A DNA stretch of 64,000 nt from Croceicoccus bisphenolivorans (lineage in GTDB: Bacteria; Pseudomonadota; Alphaproteobacteria; Sphingomonadales; Sphingomonadaceae). The notes under the pieces are model-generated. The model was not told the origin of the DNA. It worked only from the letters and a program-made list of their open reading frames with translations, and searched no databases. Below, piece after piece: positions 17,396 to 26,859 of the stretch. The translations under genes and the position numbers were made by a program. The stretch's first letter is position 1; every line of letters starts with the position of its first letter. The stretch covers positions 124,001 to 188,000 of the forward strand of contig NZ_LRSE01000002.1 in NCBI RefSeq assembly GCF_001634625.1, read 5' to 3'.

Positions 17396-18475
17396 ATGCA
17401 CACTCGCAACGACTGGTATGTCGCCTGTACCGATGCGGACGTCACCGCCGATCACCCGTTCAGTTCCACCGTGCTTGGCGAGCGCCTGGCGATCTGGCGC
17501 GCTGCCGACAAGGTTGTCGCGTTTGAGGATCGCTGCGTGCATCGCGCCGCCGCGCTTTCGCTGGGGCGCTGCGAAGGGCAGAACCTTCGTTGTATGTACC
17601 ACGGCCTGCTGTTCGATGCTGCGGGCAAAGTCGTCGACATCCCGGGGCAGGATGTCATCCCGCCCAATGCGCAAGTGCGGGCCTATCCTGTCGCAGTGCA
17701 TTACGACTGGATATGGGTGTGGATGGGTGACCCCGCGCTGGCCGACCCTGCCAAGCTTCCGACTTTGTTCGACGGCGTCGATCTCGACGACTATGGCGTC
17801 GTCAATGGCGAACTGACGTTCGAGGCAAATGCCCAACTGATTTCGGACAACCTGCTCGATTTCAGCCATCTGCCCTTTGTCCACGCGGCCAGTTTCCAGG
17901 CGCCGCTGGACTGGGCCAAATCCCCGATGACCATCAAGCAACTGGACAATGGCGTCCGGTTCGAGCGGTGGGTCGAAAATCACACCGGCTTCCATTTCAT
18001 CGAGTCGCTGTCCATCGGCGTCAACGATACCTGGATGGGCTATGATTACCTCGTTCCCGGCGTCCTGGTGATGTTCGTAGGCTGTTTCCCGGCCGGTACG
18101 GCGCGGGCTTGCGATTATGGGCGTCCCGATTTCTCGAAGGCCATCGCCCAGGTTTCCACCAACCTTCAGGCAATCACGCCGGTTACGGAAAAACGGTCGC
18201 ACTACTATGTCTTCACCGGCCTGCACCGCGCCGCAAGCGGCGGCGGAAGCGATCCGGCGATCGTGGCCCGCAATCTGGAAGTAACGCTTCAGGCTTTCAA
18301 CGAAGACAAGACGATGATCGAAGCGCAGCAGCAGATCATCGATGGCCAGCCCGACCGCCCGTTCATGCCCACCGTACACGATCGCGGCGTCACGCTTTAC
18401 ACCAGATTGAAGGCCAGGCTGATCGCCGCCGAAACCGCGTCGCATGCCGATGCGCCACTAGAGAATGCAAACTGA
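17396..18475 (+). CDS. Rieske oxygenase, VanA-like
   Basis: This 359-aa single-component-type Rieske oxygenase resembles vanillate O-demethylase oxygenase subunits. The cluster ligands are Cys47-x-His49 and Cys66-x2-His69 (CVHR...CMYHG). The mononuclear iron site is Asp155, His158 and His163 (DNLLDFSHLPFVH). The C-terminal NEDKTMIEAQQ segment is typical of VanA-type enzymes. The usual reactions are O-demethylation or hydroxylation of an aromatic acid. It needs a reductase (VanB type), which is not in the window. An AGAGAG site precedes ATG 17396. The TonB receptor gene follows 157 bp downstream. Confidence 0.87.
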   Translation: MHTRNDWYVACTDADVTADHPFSSTVLGERLAIWRAADKVVAFEDRCVHRAAALSLGRCEGQNLRCMYHGLLFDAAGKVVDIPGQDVIPPNAQVRAYPVAVHYDWIWVWMGDPALADPAKLPTLFDGVDLDDYGVVNGELTFEANAQLISDNLLDFSHLPFVHAASFQAPLDWAKSPMTIKQLDNGVRFERWVENHTGFHFIESLSIGVNDTWMGYDYLVPGVLVMFVGCFPAGTARACDYGRPDFSKAIAQVSTNLQAITPVTEKRSHYYVFTGLHRAASGGGSDPAIVARNLEVTLQAFNEDKTMIEAQQQIIDGQPDRPFMPTVHDRGVTLYTRLKARLIAAETASHADAPLENAN

Positions 18476-18632
18476 GTGACGCGAAGACCGCGCATCGGGC
18501 GCGGGCAACGCATCGCTTTCCGCTCCATCGCCGGCGGGGAGGGAGCGCCGGCGATGGGCAAGATACAAAACGGGCCACGGGACGCGTGTTTGCTTGCGTG
18601 ATCTGGTGACCAAACACGGAGGGAGAGAAATC

Positions 18633-20957
18633 ATGTCGAGACTATTTTTGGCATCGGTAGGGCTGGTGGCTCTGGCAACCAATGCAGCGGCGCAGGAGCA
18701 ACAGACCGTCGCCGCCGAGGAGGCTGCAGCGGTCGAAGAGGATGCTGGCGGCATTGCGGACATCGTCGTGACCGCGTCGCGCCGCGCCGAAAATGTGCAG
18801 AACGCGGCACTTTCGATCCAGGCACTCGACAGCGAGGCGCTTACACGCGCGAACGTGAGCCGGCCGGAAGACCTTGCTGCCGTCGCGCCGGGCGTACAGA
18901 TCGGTACTGCAGGGCCCTACGCGCAGCCCTACGTTCGCGGCGTCGGCAACTATGCGACCAATTCGCTGGCGGAAAGCCCGATCGCGATGAACTTCGATGG
19001 CGTTTACATCGCACGCAGTTGGGCGACGCGCGGGATGTTCTACGATCTCGACCGGGTCGAGGTGCTGAAAGGCCCGCAAGGCACGCTTTATGGCCGCAAT
19101 GCTTCGGGTGGCGCGATCAACGTGATCTCGACGAAGCCCAGGATTGGCGAGACCAGCGGCTTTGTCGAAGGCCAGTTCGGCAATTACGGCCATGTTCAGG
19201 GGACGGCGGCGCTAAATGTGCCCGTCAGCGATACGTTTGCCGTGCGCGCGTCCGGGCAGGTCATCGACCGCGACGGTTACCTTTCCGACGGCTATGACGA
19301 CGAAAAGTCGGAAGCGGCCCGTTTGCAGTTCCTGATCGAACCTCGCGACGACTTCTCGTTGATCCTGGCCGGTAATTACCAGCACATCCATGGCCGCGGC
19401 GTCGGCGGCGGTGTCCTTACCCGCCCGGCAGGCGAGAAATTCCTGGGTGCGACGGACAATCCGCTGGTCCAGGAAATCTTCCAGGCCGAACCTTTCCTGG
19501 GTCCGGTTAACGTCTTTCCCCAGAAAGACGGGTTCAGCGAGGTGACGATCTATTCGCTTTCGGCCGAAATGAACTGGGATCTGGGGTTTGCCACGTTCAC
19601 CCTGCTTCCGGCCTTTCGCGATGCCACCCTCGAAGGGCTGCAGTATTCGCCGGGTTTCTCGGTTTACAACAACGAACATAACGAACAGACCAGCGTCGAG
19701 GCCCGGCTGGGCAATGACGGCGGTCGCTTCAAGTGGGTCCTGGGCGGCTACTATTACGACGAGCGGACGACCAATCCTGACGCCGAGCCGGGGCTGATCG
19801 TGTTGCAAGGCGTCAGCGCTACGGTGCAGAGCCGGATCAAGGGCACCACGCGCAGCTATGCGGCGTTCGGGCAGGGCACATACGAGATCGTTGAGGGCCT
19901 GCGCGCCACTGCGGGCCTGCGCTACACTTACGAGCGCAAGACCGACGACGAGCTGACCCAGAGCTACAGCTTCCCCAACGAGGAGCCGCCGCTTTGCGCC
20001 AACGGCGAGTTCGATCCCGACACGGTATCGCCGCCGCTGTTTTGCCGCCTCGACATTCCGAACAGCGGCAAGCTGACTTACAACAGCGTGACGTGGAAAG
20101 CCGGCGTCGAATTCGATGTCGCGCCCCGTTCGATGGCTTATGCCAACGTCAGCACCGGCTTCAAGTCGGGCGGCTTCTTCCCGCTTGCCCCGGCGCCGAA
20201 TACGTTCCGGCCCGAGAAGCTGACTTCGTTTGAGGCGGGCATCAAGAACCGCTTTTTCGACAACCGTCTCCAGGTCAACCTCGAAGCGTTCTTCTGGCGT
20301 TACAAGGATCACCAGGAATCCTATCTTGGTCCAACGTCGATCCCGGGTGTCTTCGCGTTCATCACCACCAACGCGGGTCGCGCGAAATCCTATGGCCTCG
20401 ACACCGACATCATGTTCCGTCCGACGCTGGATGACGAATTCAGCCTGAAGGTGCAGTACAACAAGAGCAACTACGACGACTTCCGGTTCCAGAACCTGAC
20501 GGCGGTTTTCGGCCCGCCGGTCACGGGCTGCGCGGTAGGGCCGGTCGTCGATGGAGAACAGACCGTCGATTGCAGCGGCCAGTCTCTGATCCGGGCGCCG
20601 CTATGGTCCGGCACAGCCTCTTACAGTCATACGTTTGACATGGGCGAAAGCGGTAGCCTGAGGGCAGGCGTCGACACGCAGTTTTCCAGCGCGACCTATC
20701 TGTCGATCGATTTTCTGGAAGCGGGCAGGCAGAAAGCCTTCGCGATCACCAATGCCGATCTGACGTACGAGACGGCGGACCGCGGGCTGTCAATCACCGG
20801 TTACGTGCACAACATCTTCAACGAGATGGTGTTCAATCAGGTGTTCCGTTCGCCGTTCGTATCGCCGAACAATCCGATCGCGGATCCTGACGGCGTGTTG
20901 CTGGGTACTGTGCGCCCGCCGCGCACCTACGGCCTTCGTGCCCGCTATAATTTCTAG
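18633..20957 (+). CDS. TonB-dependent receptor
   Basis: This 774-aa outer-membrane receptor has a signal peptide (residues 1 to about 22, ending NAAAQ), a TonB box-like DIVVTASRR near residue 47, a plug domain ([25 protein letters not shown]) and a 22-strand-type barrel ending LRARYNF. This subfamily is abundant in sphingomonads and imports organic substrates as well as iron complexes. I chose ATG 18633 with a GGAGGGAGAG site. Its place between a Rieske gene and a SnoaL-like gene suggests it imports the aromatic substrate. A perfect 12-bp hairpin lies just after the stop. Confidence 0.92.
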   Translation: MSRLFLASVGLVALATNAAAQEQQTVAAEEAAAVEEDAGGIADIVVTASRRAENVQNAALSIQALDSEALTRANVSRPEDLAAVAPGVQIGTAGPYAQPYVRGVGNYATNSLAESPIAMNFDGVYIARSWATRGMFYDLDRVEVLKGPQGTLYGRNASGGAINVISTKPRIGETSGFVEGQFGNYGHVQGTAALNVPVSDTFAVRASGQVIDRDGYLSDGYDDEKSEAARLQFLIEPRDDFSLILAGNYQHIHGRGVGGGVLTRPAGEKFLGATDNPLVQEIFQAEPFLGPVNVFPQKDGFSEVTIYSLSAEMNWDLGFATFTLLPAFRDATLEGLQYSPGFSVYNNEHNEQTSVEARLGNDGGRFKWVLGGYYYDERTTNPDAEPGLIVLQGVSATVQSRIKGTTRSYAAFGQGTYEIVEGLRATAGLRYTYERKTDDELTQSYSFPNEEPPLCANGEFDPDTVSPPLFCRLDIPNSGKLTYNSVTWKAGVEFDVAPRSMAYANVSTGFKSGGFFPLAPAPNTFRPEKLTSFEAGIKNRFFDNRLQVNLEAFFWRYKDHQESYLGPTSIPGVFAFITTNAGRAKSYGLDTDIMFRPTLDDEFSLKVQYNKSNYDDFRFQNLTAVFGPPVTGCAVGPVVDGEQTVDCSGQSLIRAPLWSGTASYSHTFDMGESGSLRAGVDTQFSSATYLSIDFLEAGRQKAFAITNADLTYETADRGLSITGYVHNIFNEMVFNQVFRSPFVSPNNPIADPDGVLLGTVRPPRTYGLRARYNF

Positions 20958-20964
20958 ACGCAAC

Positions 20965-20998
20965 GGCGGTCCGGCTTTGCCAAGGCAGCCGGACCGCC
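20965..20998 (+). terminator. strong hairpin after TonB receptor gene
   Basis: GGCGGTCCGGCT (20965-20976) pairs perfectly with AGCCGGACCGCC (20987-20998) around a 10-base loop. There is no T-run after it. It may be a weak terminator, or an mRNA-stabilising element that sets the receptor apart from the downstream genes. Confidence 0.6.
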
Positions 20999-21017
20999 CA
21001 CCATTCCGGACGAGATC

Positions 21018-21392
21018 ATGCCGCCATCAAATCGCGAGATCGTCGAAGAGTTTCTCGACCTTATCAATCGCCAACACCGCGTACGCGAAGCATTCGAACG
21101 CTTTACGGACGAGAATTACATCCAGCACAATCCGATGTGCGGCAACGGGCGGGAAGGCGCCATCACCCTGATCGAGGGATTGGTCGCCACGCCCGGCTTC
21201 GCCCCTTCGGTCAAGCGCATCGTGGCCGAGGACGCCTATGTGTGCGTGCACATGCACATTGCGATGGGCGAGGGGCGAGCGGGCATGGCGGTGATGGATA
21301 TGTGGCGCATCGAGAACGGCAAGATCGCCGAGCACTGGGACGTGATCCAGGAAGTGCCCGAAACGACCGCAAGCGGCAATTCGATGTTCTGA
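21018..21392 (+). CDS. SnoaL-like protein (124 aa)
   Basis: This 124-aa NTF2-fold protein is of the SnoaL-like, predicted aldol-condensation type. It has NREIVEEFLDLINRQ at the N-terminus, FTDENYIQHNPMCGNGREG in the middle, and MDMWRIENGKIAEHWDVIQEVPE at the C-terminus, which is typical of the family. The conserved HNP and EHWD residues line the pocket in relatives. It probably acts as a cyclase, isomerase or hydratase on a ring-derived intermediate. It sits 20 bp after the hairpin that follows the TonB receptor and 50 bp before a membrane-protein gene. Confidence 0.8.
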   Translation: MPPSNREIVEEFLDLINRQHRVREAFERFTDENYIQHNPMCGNGREGAITLIEGLVATPGFAPSVKRIVAEDAYVCVHMHIAMGEGRAGMAVMDMWRIENGKIAEHWDVIQEVPETTASGNSMF

Positions 21393-21442
21393 TGATTTTG
21401 CCGGTCGACGCCAATTCACCAAATCAAAGGGAGAGACCGACG

Positions 21443-22141
21443 ATGGAACGAAAGATACAGGTATTCTGTGGATGGAGCGGAATAGCCTCGATCCTTCTGC
21501 TGGTCATCGGGATGGGCCCGGTGGCCCAGCTGTCGCCGCCGCCATCGGCCATGATCACCGCGGCCGAGATCGCCGCCCATGTTCGCGCCAACGCGGCGAA
21601 CATTCAGATCGGCATGTTTCTGGTGAACATCGGTGTGGCGTTGAGCATCGCCCTGGTGGTGGGTATTTCGATGGAGATCCGGCGGATCGAGGCATCGCCG
21701 ATGCCCGGCCTCAGTTATCTGCATATGATGACGGGCACCGTGGCCAGCACGTTTCTTATGTTACCCGCGATGACGATGAGCGTGGCGGCGTTCCGCACGG
21801 ACATTGCACCCGAGACGATGCTGCTCCTCCACGACCTGTCGACTTTTTTCACGTTCCTGCCGTTTTCCGTCGCCACGCTTGAGGCGCTGGTGGTAGCCGC
21901 GGCCGTCTTTGCCGACCGCAGCGCGCATCCGGTGTTTCCCCGCTGGCTCGGTTACTATTCCGTGATTACCGGGCTTTCCTATGTTCCGATGGGCCTGATC
22001 GGTCTGGCGAAGGAAGGGCCGTTCGCGTCGGATGGACTGATCGGATGGATCATCCCCACCGCGCTGGTTGTGCCCTGGTATCTGGTAATGGGCGGCTTCC
22101 TGGTGGTGCGCGGCGGGCGATCGACAGGGAGCGATGCCTGA
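21443..22141 (+). CDS. integral membrane protein, about six helices
   Basis: This 232-aa hydrophobic protein has membrane segments at about residues 8-28, 58-80, 92-115, 128-150, 168-190 and 200-225. I recognise no transporter signature; the layout resembles DUF4386-type proteins found in catabolic clusters. ATG 21443 follows AAAGGGAGAG. As the last gene of this plus-strand unit it may help move or tolerate the substrate, but its function is unknown. Confidence 0.75.
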   Translation: MERKIQVFCGWSGIASILLLVIGMGPVAQLSPPPSAMITAAEIAAHVRANAANIQIGMFLVNIGVALSIALVVGISMEIRRIEASPMPGLSYLHMMTGTVASTFLMLPAMTMSVAAFRTDIAPETMLLLHDLSTFFTFLPFSVATLEALVVAAAVFADRSAHPVFPRWLGYYSVITGLSYVPMGLIGLAKEGPFASDGLIGWIIPTALVVPWYLVMGGFLVVRGGRSTGSDA

Positions 22142-22195
22142 AACGATAGCGCCGCGACCTGCGGAGCAGACGAGTACCGAACAAGAGGTACTTGC

Positions 22196-22560
22196 ATGAG
22201 CGAGGCGAGATCTACGGGCTGCAACCGGCGCGGGATTCTCGCCTCGACCGCTGCGTCTTGTGCGTGACGACCGCCGGATAGCTTCCCGACCCGAACAGTG
22301 CCACGCCGGCGCCCGTTTATTCGGGCTTGGTCATTCTCGACCTCAAGCTGTGGATCGCTCGCGTCGCTCGCGCTGGTTTCGCAACCACTTCGAAGCGCAT
22401 TGCGGCACCGGCGCTTTACCCAATTCGAAAAGCCGGCAGAATTCAGGAACCGTTCCGGCCCGATTGTCGACGGTCTGTTCTTGCAAGGTAATTTCGGCAT
22501 CGCCACCAAGACGGGATTCCGGCCGATGCCGCCGGTGAACTGCGCGATTTATGAAAAGGT
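22196..22560 (+). pseudogene. decayed VAO/4-cresol dehydrogenase-type flavoprotein remnant
   Basis: Three pieces in three different frames match the intact flavoprotein at 54614-56287, in the same order. APVYSGLVILDLKLW (from about 22306) matches its APAYSGSVVVDLKRM. RNHFEAHCG (22380-22406) matches RNHFDAHCG. SGPIVDGLFLQGNFGIATK (from 22454) matches FGPIIDGIFSQSNFGIVTK. About 60 residues are missing between the first two. Just upstream, a short ORF (22196-22267) starts with a Tat-like NRRGILAST peptide, echoing the Tat-signal gene that precedes the intact flavoprotein. I see no intact gene between 22142 and 22699. Confidence 0.7.
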
Positions 22561-22699
22561 CCGGTCGCATCGCGATGGTCCGCCGTCCTGACCGAGCGGG
22601 GCGATCTTTCGCCCGATGACGCGAAGCAGATCGCGCTGTCCCATCGGCTCGAACCGAACGCCCCCGACCGCGCCGAGCGCGGGTCGGGGCGAAGTACGG

Positions 22700-23632
22700 T
22701 CAGGCTGTCGTCTTGGCCGCCCGGATGCGCTGGATTTCCTCTTCCCGGGCCAGCACGAAATCCCATTCCACCTGCCAGAACGGTGAGGGCAATTGCGCCT
22801 TTTCCGCCTCGGCCGGATCGGTGATCTGCTGGAAGTCCGCGATCAGCGAATGCTTGACCCCGAACACCGTGTCTTCGGCCAGATAGCGGCAGTCCGGCGT
22901 GAAGATATGGGTCACCACCGTGTCGAAACCGGGCGCGGTCACGATAAAGTGCAGATGCGCCGCACGATTGGGATGTCGCCCCAGCGCCGCAAGCAGCTTG
23001 CCGACGGTCCCGTCATCGGGGATCGGATAATAGCGCGGCTTCGACGTGCGGAACCAGTATTCACCGTCGGCACCGGTGGTGAAGACGCCGCGCAGGTTAT
23101 GCTCGGGTTGAATGCCCTGCTGCTGGACGTCGTAGAAGCCATCGTCGTTCGTGGCCCAGACATCGATGCTGGCGCCGGCGACGGGATTGCCGTCGTTATC
23201 GGTGACTTTGCCGCGCACCAACAGTGGCTCGCCCTTGCCGTCGAGGCAGATGTTAGCGCCATTGGCATAATGCGGCACGCCAGAGACATAGAACGGGCCG
23301 AGGACGGTATTTTCGGTCGATCCCTCCGGGCGATCGTGATTGAGGGCATCCACCAGCATCGATACCCCGAGCACGTCGGACAGGAGGATGAATTCCTGCC
23401 GCCAGTCGGTGCACATGTGGCCGGTCTTGGTCAGGAATTCGATCCCCGCCATCCACTCCTCGGTGGTCAGCTTCGCTTCCTTTACCGCGGCGTGCAAATG
23501 GTTGACCATGATAGTCATCACCTCGCGAAAGCGCGGGGAAATGTCGGTGCCCATCCGGGCGTTGACCACATCGGCCGAATGCTCGGCATCGAAAAAGGCC
23601 AGGGTTTGCTGCGATCGATCTTGTGCCGGCAT
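22700..23632 (-). CDS. hydroxyquinol 1,2-dioxygenase (intradiol)
   Basis: This 310-aa intradiol ring-cleavage dioxygenase has the family N-terminal dimerisation domain and the catalytic barrel. The non-heme Fe(III) ligands are visible as Tyr167 (DDGFYDVQ), Tyr202 (RYYPIPDDG), His226 and His228 (RAAHLHFIV). It cleaves hydroxyquinol (1,2,4-benzenetriol) to maleylacetate. The hydroxyquinol assignment over catechol rests on the adjacent maleylacetate reductase gene. I chose ATG 23632, which has GGAGAG upstream; ATG 23647 is in frame. It is the last gene of the operon flavin hydroxylase - maleylacetate reductase - dioxygenase. Confidence 0.9.
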   Translation of the reverse strand: MPAQDRSQQTLAFFDAEHSADVVNARMGTDISPRFREVMTIMVNHLHAAVKEAKLTTEEWMAGIEFLTKTGHMCTDWRQEFILLSDVLGVSMLVDALNHDRPEGSTENTVLGPFYVSGVPHYANGANICLDGKGEPLLVRGKVTDNDGNPVAGASIDVWATNDDGFYDVQQQGIQPEHNLRGVFTTGADGEYWFRTSKPRYYPIPDDGTVGKLLAALGRHPNRAAHLHFIVTAPGFDTVVTHIFTPDCRYLAEDTVFGVKHSLIADFQQITDPAEAEKAQLPSPFWQVEWDFVLAREEEIQRIRAAKTTA

Positions 23633-23674
23633 CGTGCTTCTCTCCATCTGACTTGGGATCGGTGGTCGGGCGGG

Positions 23675-24736
23675 TCAGGTGCCGGGCGGCAGCCCTTCCC
23701 ACGCGGCGGCGATACAGTCGCGGATCGCCTCCCGCTCGAGCGGGCGGGGGTTCCAGTAGGCATTGGCCAGCGCCAGATCCGCCGCCTCGTCGATACCGCT
23801 GGCGGGCATGCCGAGATCGCGCAGGGAAAGCGGCGCGCCAAGCGAAGCGGCAAGATCGTAGAGCGCGCGTGCCGGATCCTGCCGGCCCAGCGCGCGGGCC
23901 AGTGCAGCCATCGCACGCGGCACGGCCGGTGCGTTGTAATGCAATGCGTGGGGCAGGACGACCGTATGGGTTTCGGCGTGGGGCAGGTCGAATGTGCCGC
24001 CCAGCGTATGACACAGCTTGTGGTGAAGCGACATGCCGACCGCGCCCAGGCAAGTGCCACACAGCCAGGCGCCATATTGCGCCTCGGTCCGGGCGGCGGC
24101 GTCGCCGGGATTTTCGACGATCGACGGTAGCGACGACGCGATCGCGCGGATGCCTTCTGTCGCCATCATGTCGATGATCGGGTTGCCATCCTTGGCGTAC
24201 AGTGCCTCTACCGCGTGAGCGATGGCGTTGATGCCGCTCGTCACCGACAGACCCGTGGGGAGGCCAAGGGTCAGATCCGCGTCGTAGATGACGACTTCGG
24301 GAAGAACCCTGGGCGTCGTCTGCGTACGCTTGATCCCATCGGCCGTCTCGCCGATGATCGACGTGACTTCTGAACCGGCGTAAGTGGTGGGAATGACAAT
24401 CTGCGGCAGATCGGTACGCAGCGCAATCGCCTTGCCCAGTCCGATCGTGGAACCACCGCCCACGGCGACGATGCCGTCGATCCTGCCCGCCGAGACGACA
24501 TCCATAGCCTGTTCCGTCACCGCCACCGGGGTGTGCATCACCGCCCCTGCGAATGTGTCCGCGCACAGCGGGCCGAGCAGGTCGGCGACCGCCTGTGCCG
24601 TGTCCTTTTGCGCATCAGTCGCAAGGACGAGCACCCGTCCGAGGCCGAGGCGTTCGACCTCGGCCGCGACCTGCGCGACACGGCCTGAACCAAAGACGAT
24701 CCGGGCGGGATGGGAAGCATAGACGAATTCGCGCAT
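23675..24736 (-). CDS. maleylacetate reductase
   Basis: This 353-aa iron-type alcohol dehydrogenase family protein reduces maleylacetate to 3-oxoadipate with NAD(P)H. The dinucleotide motif GGGSTIGLGKAIAL, the IPTTYAGSEVTS block and the metal-site SLHHKLCHTLGG...HAETHTVVLPH segment are typical of maleylacetate reductases such as MacA. ATG 24736 is preferred; an upstream in-frame extension overlaps the hydroxylase gene and looks non-coding. The gene is spaced 43 bp from both neighbours. It links ring cleavage to the pcaIJF genes at 33-36 kb. Confidence 0.92.
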   Translation of the reverse strand: MREFVYASHPARIVFGSGRVAQVAAEVERLGLGRVLVLATDAQKDTAQAVADLLGPLCADTFAGAVMHTPVAVTEQAMDVVSAGRIDGIVAVGGGSTIGLGKAIALRTDLPQIVIPTTYAGSEVTSIIGETADGIKRTQTTPRVLPEVVIYDADLTLGLPTGLSVTSGINAIAHAVEALYAKDGNPIIDMMATEGIRAIASSLPSIVENPGDAAARTEAQYGAWLCGTCLGAVGMSLHHKLCHTLGGTFDLPHAETHTVVLPHALHYNAPAVPRAMAALARALGRQDPARALYDLAASLGAPLSLRDLGMPASGIDEAADLALANAYWNPRPLEREAIRDCIAAAWEGLPPGT

Positions 24737-24779
24737 GGTCTGCTCTGTCGTGGTTATTGGTTTTGCCGCTGTATCAAAG

Positions 24780-26492
24780 CTATGCCGCGACATTCGTGCC
24801 AGCGGCTGGCGGGAGCGAAGAGTCGTTGGCCGAACTTTCATAGCCCATCAAGCGCGATAACAGCGATCGGGCATTGACGCCTTCGCCCGAACCGCGCCAT
24901 GCGACGATCTGGTCGGGGCGGACGAGCACCAGATCGGCTTCGTACAGCGCGCGGGCATCTTCGCCGCCAAGATCGATCGTCGCAAGTGCGATACCAAGTT
25001 CCGCCGCTGCCGCTGCGAAACCGGCTGCGGCGCCGGGATCGTGACCTTGCATGGCCAGCAGCGCCCAGTCGAAGCCGAGCAGGTCGAAAACGCTGCGGCC
25101 ATCGCGAAGCCACAGATGCGGCAGGCGACCGCCCGGCGCGGCGGTAGGAACATAAGTGTTCATCTGGTCGGGCGGCAATGTCGATCCGTCGCTGCAGACC
25201 ACGCTGGAACCGTCATAGCGGCCACCGAAAGTGATGCCCGGAATGTTGAATTCGCGGCGGGCATGACCGTTCAGGTAAATGCCGGCTTCCTTGCGCAGTG
25301 CATCGCCCTCCGCTCCTTCGGCTTCAATCCCGGGGTCGGGTACATAGTTGCCGATCGATTCGGCCAGTTGCCGGGCATAGCCGGTATTGCGCACCGCCAG
25401 TTGGTGACGTTCGAAGGCATAGCTGGGCAGCAGGCCAGGGCCGGCAACGCCGCTGACCGTCGCAGCAAGTTTCCAGCCCAGGTTCACCGCATCCTCGACC
25501 GCCGTGTTGTACCCCAGGCCGCCCGCCGGGGTGAACAGGTGCGCGGCGTCGCCGGCGATGTAGACGCGGCCCGCCCCAAAGCTTTCGGCGACCAGCGCAT
25601 GCCCCGCAATCCAGGTGTCGACCGCCAGCAATTCCATATCGAGTGAAACGCCCATGGCCTGCATGAACAGTTCTTTCGCCCGTTCGTCGCTGACATCCTC
25701 GCTCTCGTCGGGTTTGAGCTGGGTGTGAAACGCGAACTCGTCCTGACCGTTGACTGCGGCGCACCATGACCGCCGCTCGGGGTTGAAGGCCCAGTACATC
25801 CAGGCGCGAGCATGGGGCACCTTGTCGTAGAAATCGGCCGAACGGAAATAGATCGCGACCATCTTGCCGCCGAAGAAATCCCGCTGGACACCGGTTTCAC
25901 CCGCATAGCGAATGCCAAGCTGGCGCCGGACGAAGCTGCGCGCACCGTCCGCACCGATCAGGTAGTCCGCTTCGATGGTATCGGTTTCGCCAGTCACGAC
26001 GTTTTCGACAACGGCACGCACCGACTGTTCCCCCGCCTCGAAGCTGGTCAGCCGCACACCGTAATTGATCGAAGTTTCCGCCAGGCTTTCGGCATGCTTG
26101 CGCATCACCGCCTCTACATATTTCTGTGAAACCCGGTGCGGCAGTTCGGCCGCGTTCCAGGTGCCGGATTCGCGGGCGACAGCGCCCGCTTCAGCCGACG
26201 AGGGCAGTTCGAAGCGGGCGAGTTCCAGCCCGGTGTACCGGGTGAAATAGGCAATGTCGGTGGGATAGTCGGCAGGTAGCCCGGCAGCGCGGATTTCGTC
26301 GGCAAAGCCCATCCGGCGGAAATATTCCATCGTACGGGCCTGCGTGGCATTGGCCTGAGGGTTGATCGCGGTCCGGTTTTTCGAATCGACCAGGATCGAT
26401 TGGACGCCGCGACGGCCGAGTTCCATCGCCAGCATCAGGCCGCAGGGCCCCCCACCGACAATCAGCACAGGCGCTTTGGGCGCAATCCCCAT
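24780..26492 (-). CDS. class A flavoprotein aromatic monooxygenase
   Basis: This 570-aa FAD monooxygenase of the PHBH/phenol-hydroxylase family has the N-terminal FAD fold (VLIVGGGPCGLMLAMEL), the DG motif (IGADGARSFVRRQLG) and the second FAD motif (GRVYIAGDAAHLFTPAGG) with GYNTAVEDAVNLGWKL. A C-terminal thioredoxin-like extension (DLLGFDWALLAM...) places it with the longer hydroxylases such as MhpA or resorcinol hydroxylases. In context it should form hydroxyquinol, by ring hydroxylation or oxidative decarboxylation of the preceding phenolic. ATG 26492 has a GGAGGGAAGAGGAA site. It heads the lower-pathway operon. Confidence 0.9.
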   Translation of the reverse strand: MGIAPKAPVLIVGGGPCGLMLAMELGRRGVQSILVDSKNRTAINPQANATQARTMEYFRRMGFADEIRAAGLPADYPTDIAYFTRYTGLELARFELPSSAEAGAVARESGTWNAAELPHRVSQKYVEAVMRKHAESLAETSINYGVRLTSFEAGEQSVRAVVENVVTGETDTIEADYLIGADGARSFVRRQLGIRYAGETGVQRDFFGGKMVAIYFRSADFYDKVPHARAWMYWAFNPERRSWCAAVNGQDEFAFHTQLKPDESEDVSDERAKELFMQAMGVSLDMELLAVDTWIAGHALVAESFGAGRVYIAGDAAHLFTPAGGLGYNTAVEDAVNLGWKLAATVSGVAGPGLLPSYAFERHQLAVRNTGYARQLAESIGNYVPDPGIEAEGAEGDALRKEAGIYLNGHARREFNIPGITFGGRYDGSSVVCSDGSTLPPDQMNTYVPTAAPGGRLPHLWLRDGRSVFDLLGFDWALLAMQGHDPGAAAGFAAAAAELGIALATIDLGGEDARALYEADLVLVRPDQIVAWRGSGEGVNARSLLSRLMGYESSANDSSLPPAAGTNVAA

Positions 26493-26515
26493 TTCCTCTT
26501 CCCTCCGTTCAACCG

Positions 26516-26560
26516 GTCTATCCGGGCTATCTAGTAACTAAACCTGTCTATTATGTCTAT
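26516..26560. promoter_or_regulatory. AT-rich control region with repeated GTCTAT
   Basis: GTCTAT occurs three times (26516-26521, 26546-26551, 26555-26560), and CCTGTCTATT lies at 26543-26552. The region sits 23-70 bp before the hydroxylase start on the minus strand and within the 367-bp divergent spacer 26493-26859 shared with the SDR gene. No gene is visible in the spacer. It could bind the MarR or another local regulator. Confidence 0.45.
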
Positions 26561-26859
26561 GCAGCAATCGCCCCGATCATCAATTTATTCCACTTAAGAT
26601 GGGTTTTTTAAGGCAATTGAGCTGTTTTAGGCGACAATCCTATAATCAGGATGCATTACCATATTGCCAGCATGCTGGGGCGGGTGTATCGCTGCTCGGC
26701 GCAAATCCCGGGCTGGCGAAGCGGCGCTATGGAAAGCTGCCGGGGCGGCAAGCGGTTCGGGCTGATAATGGCGATGGCGGACGCCGTCGATCATCGTCCA
26801 TGGTTGAGCATGAATACGATCAGGCTTCCGTAGAGAGAGCGGTTTTGAGAGGAGATCAT

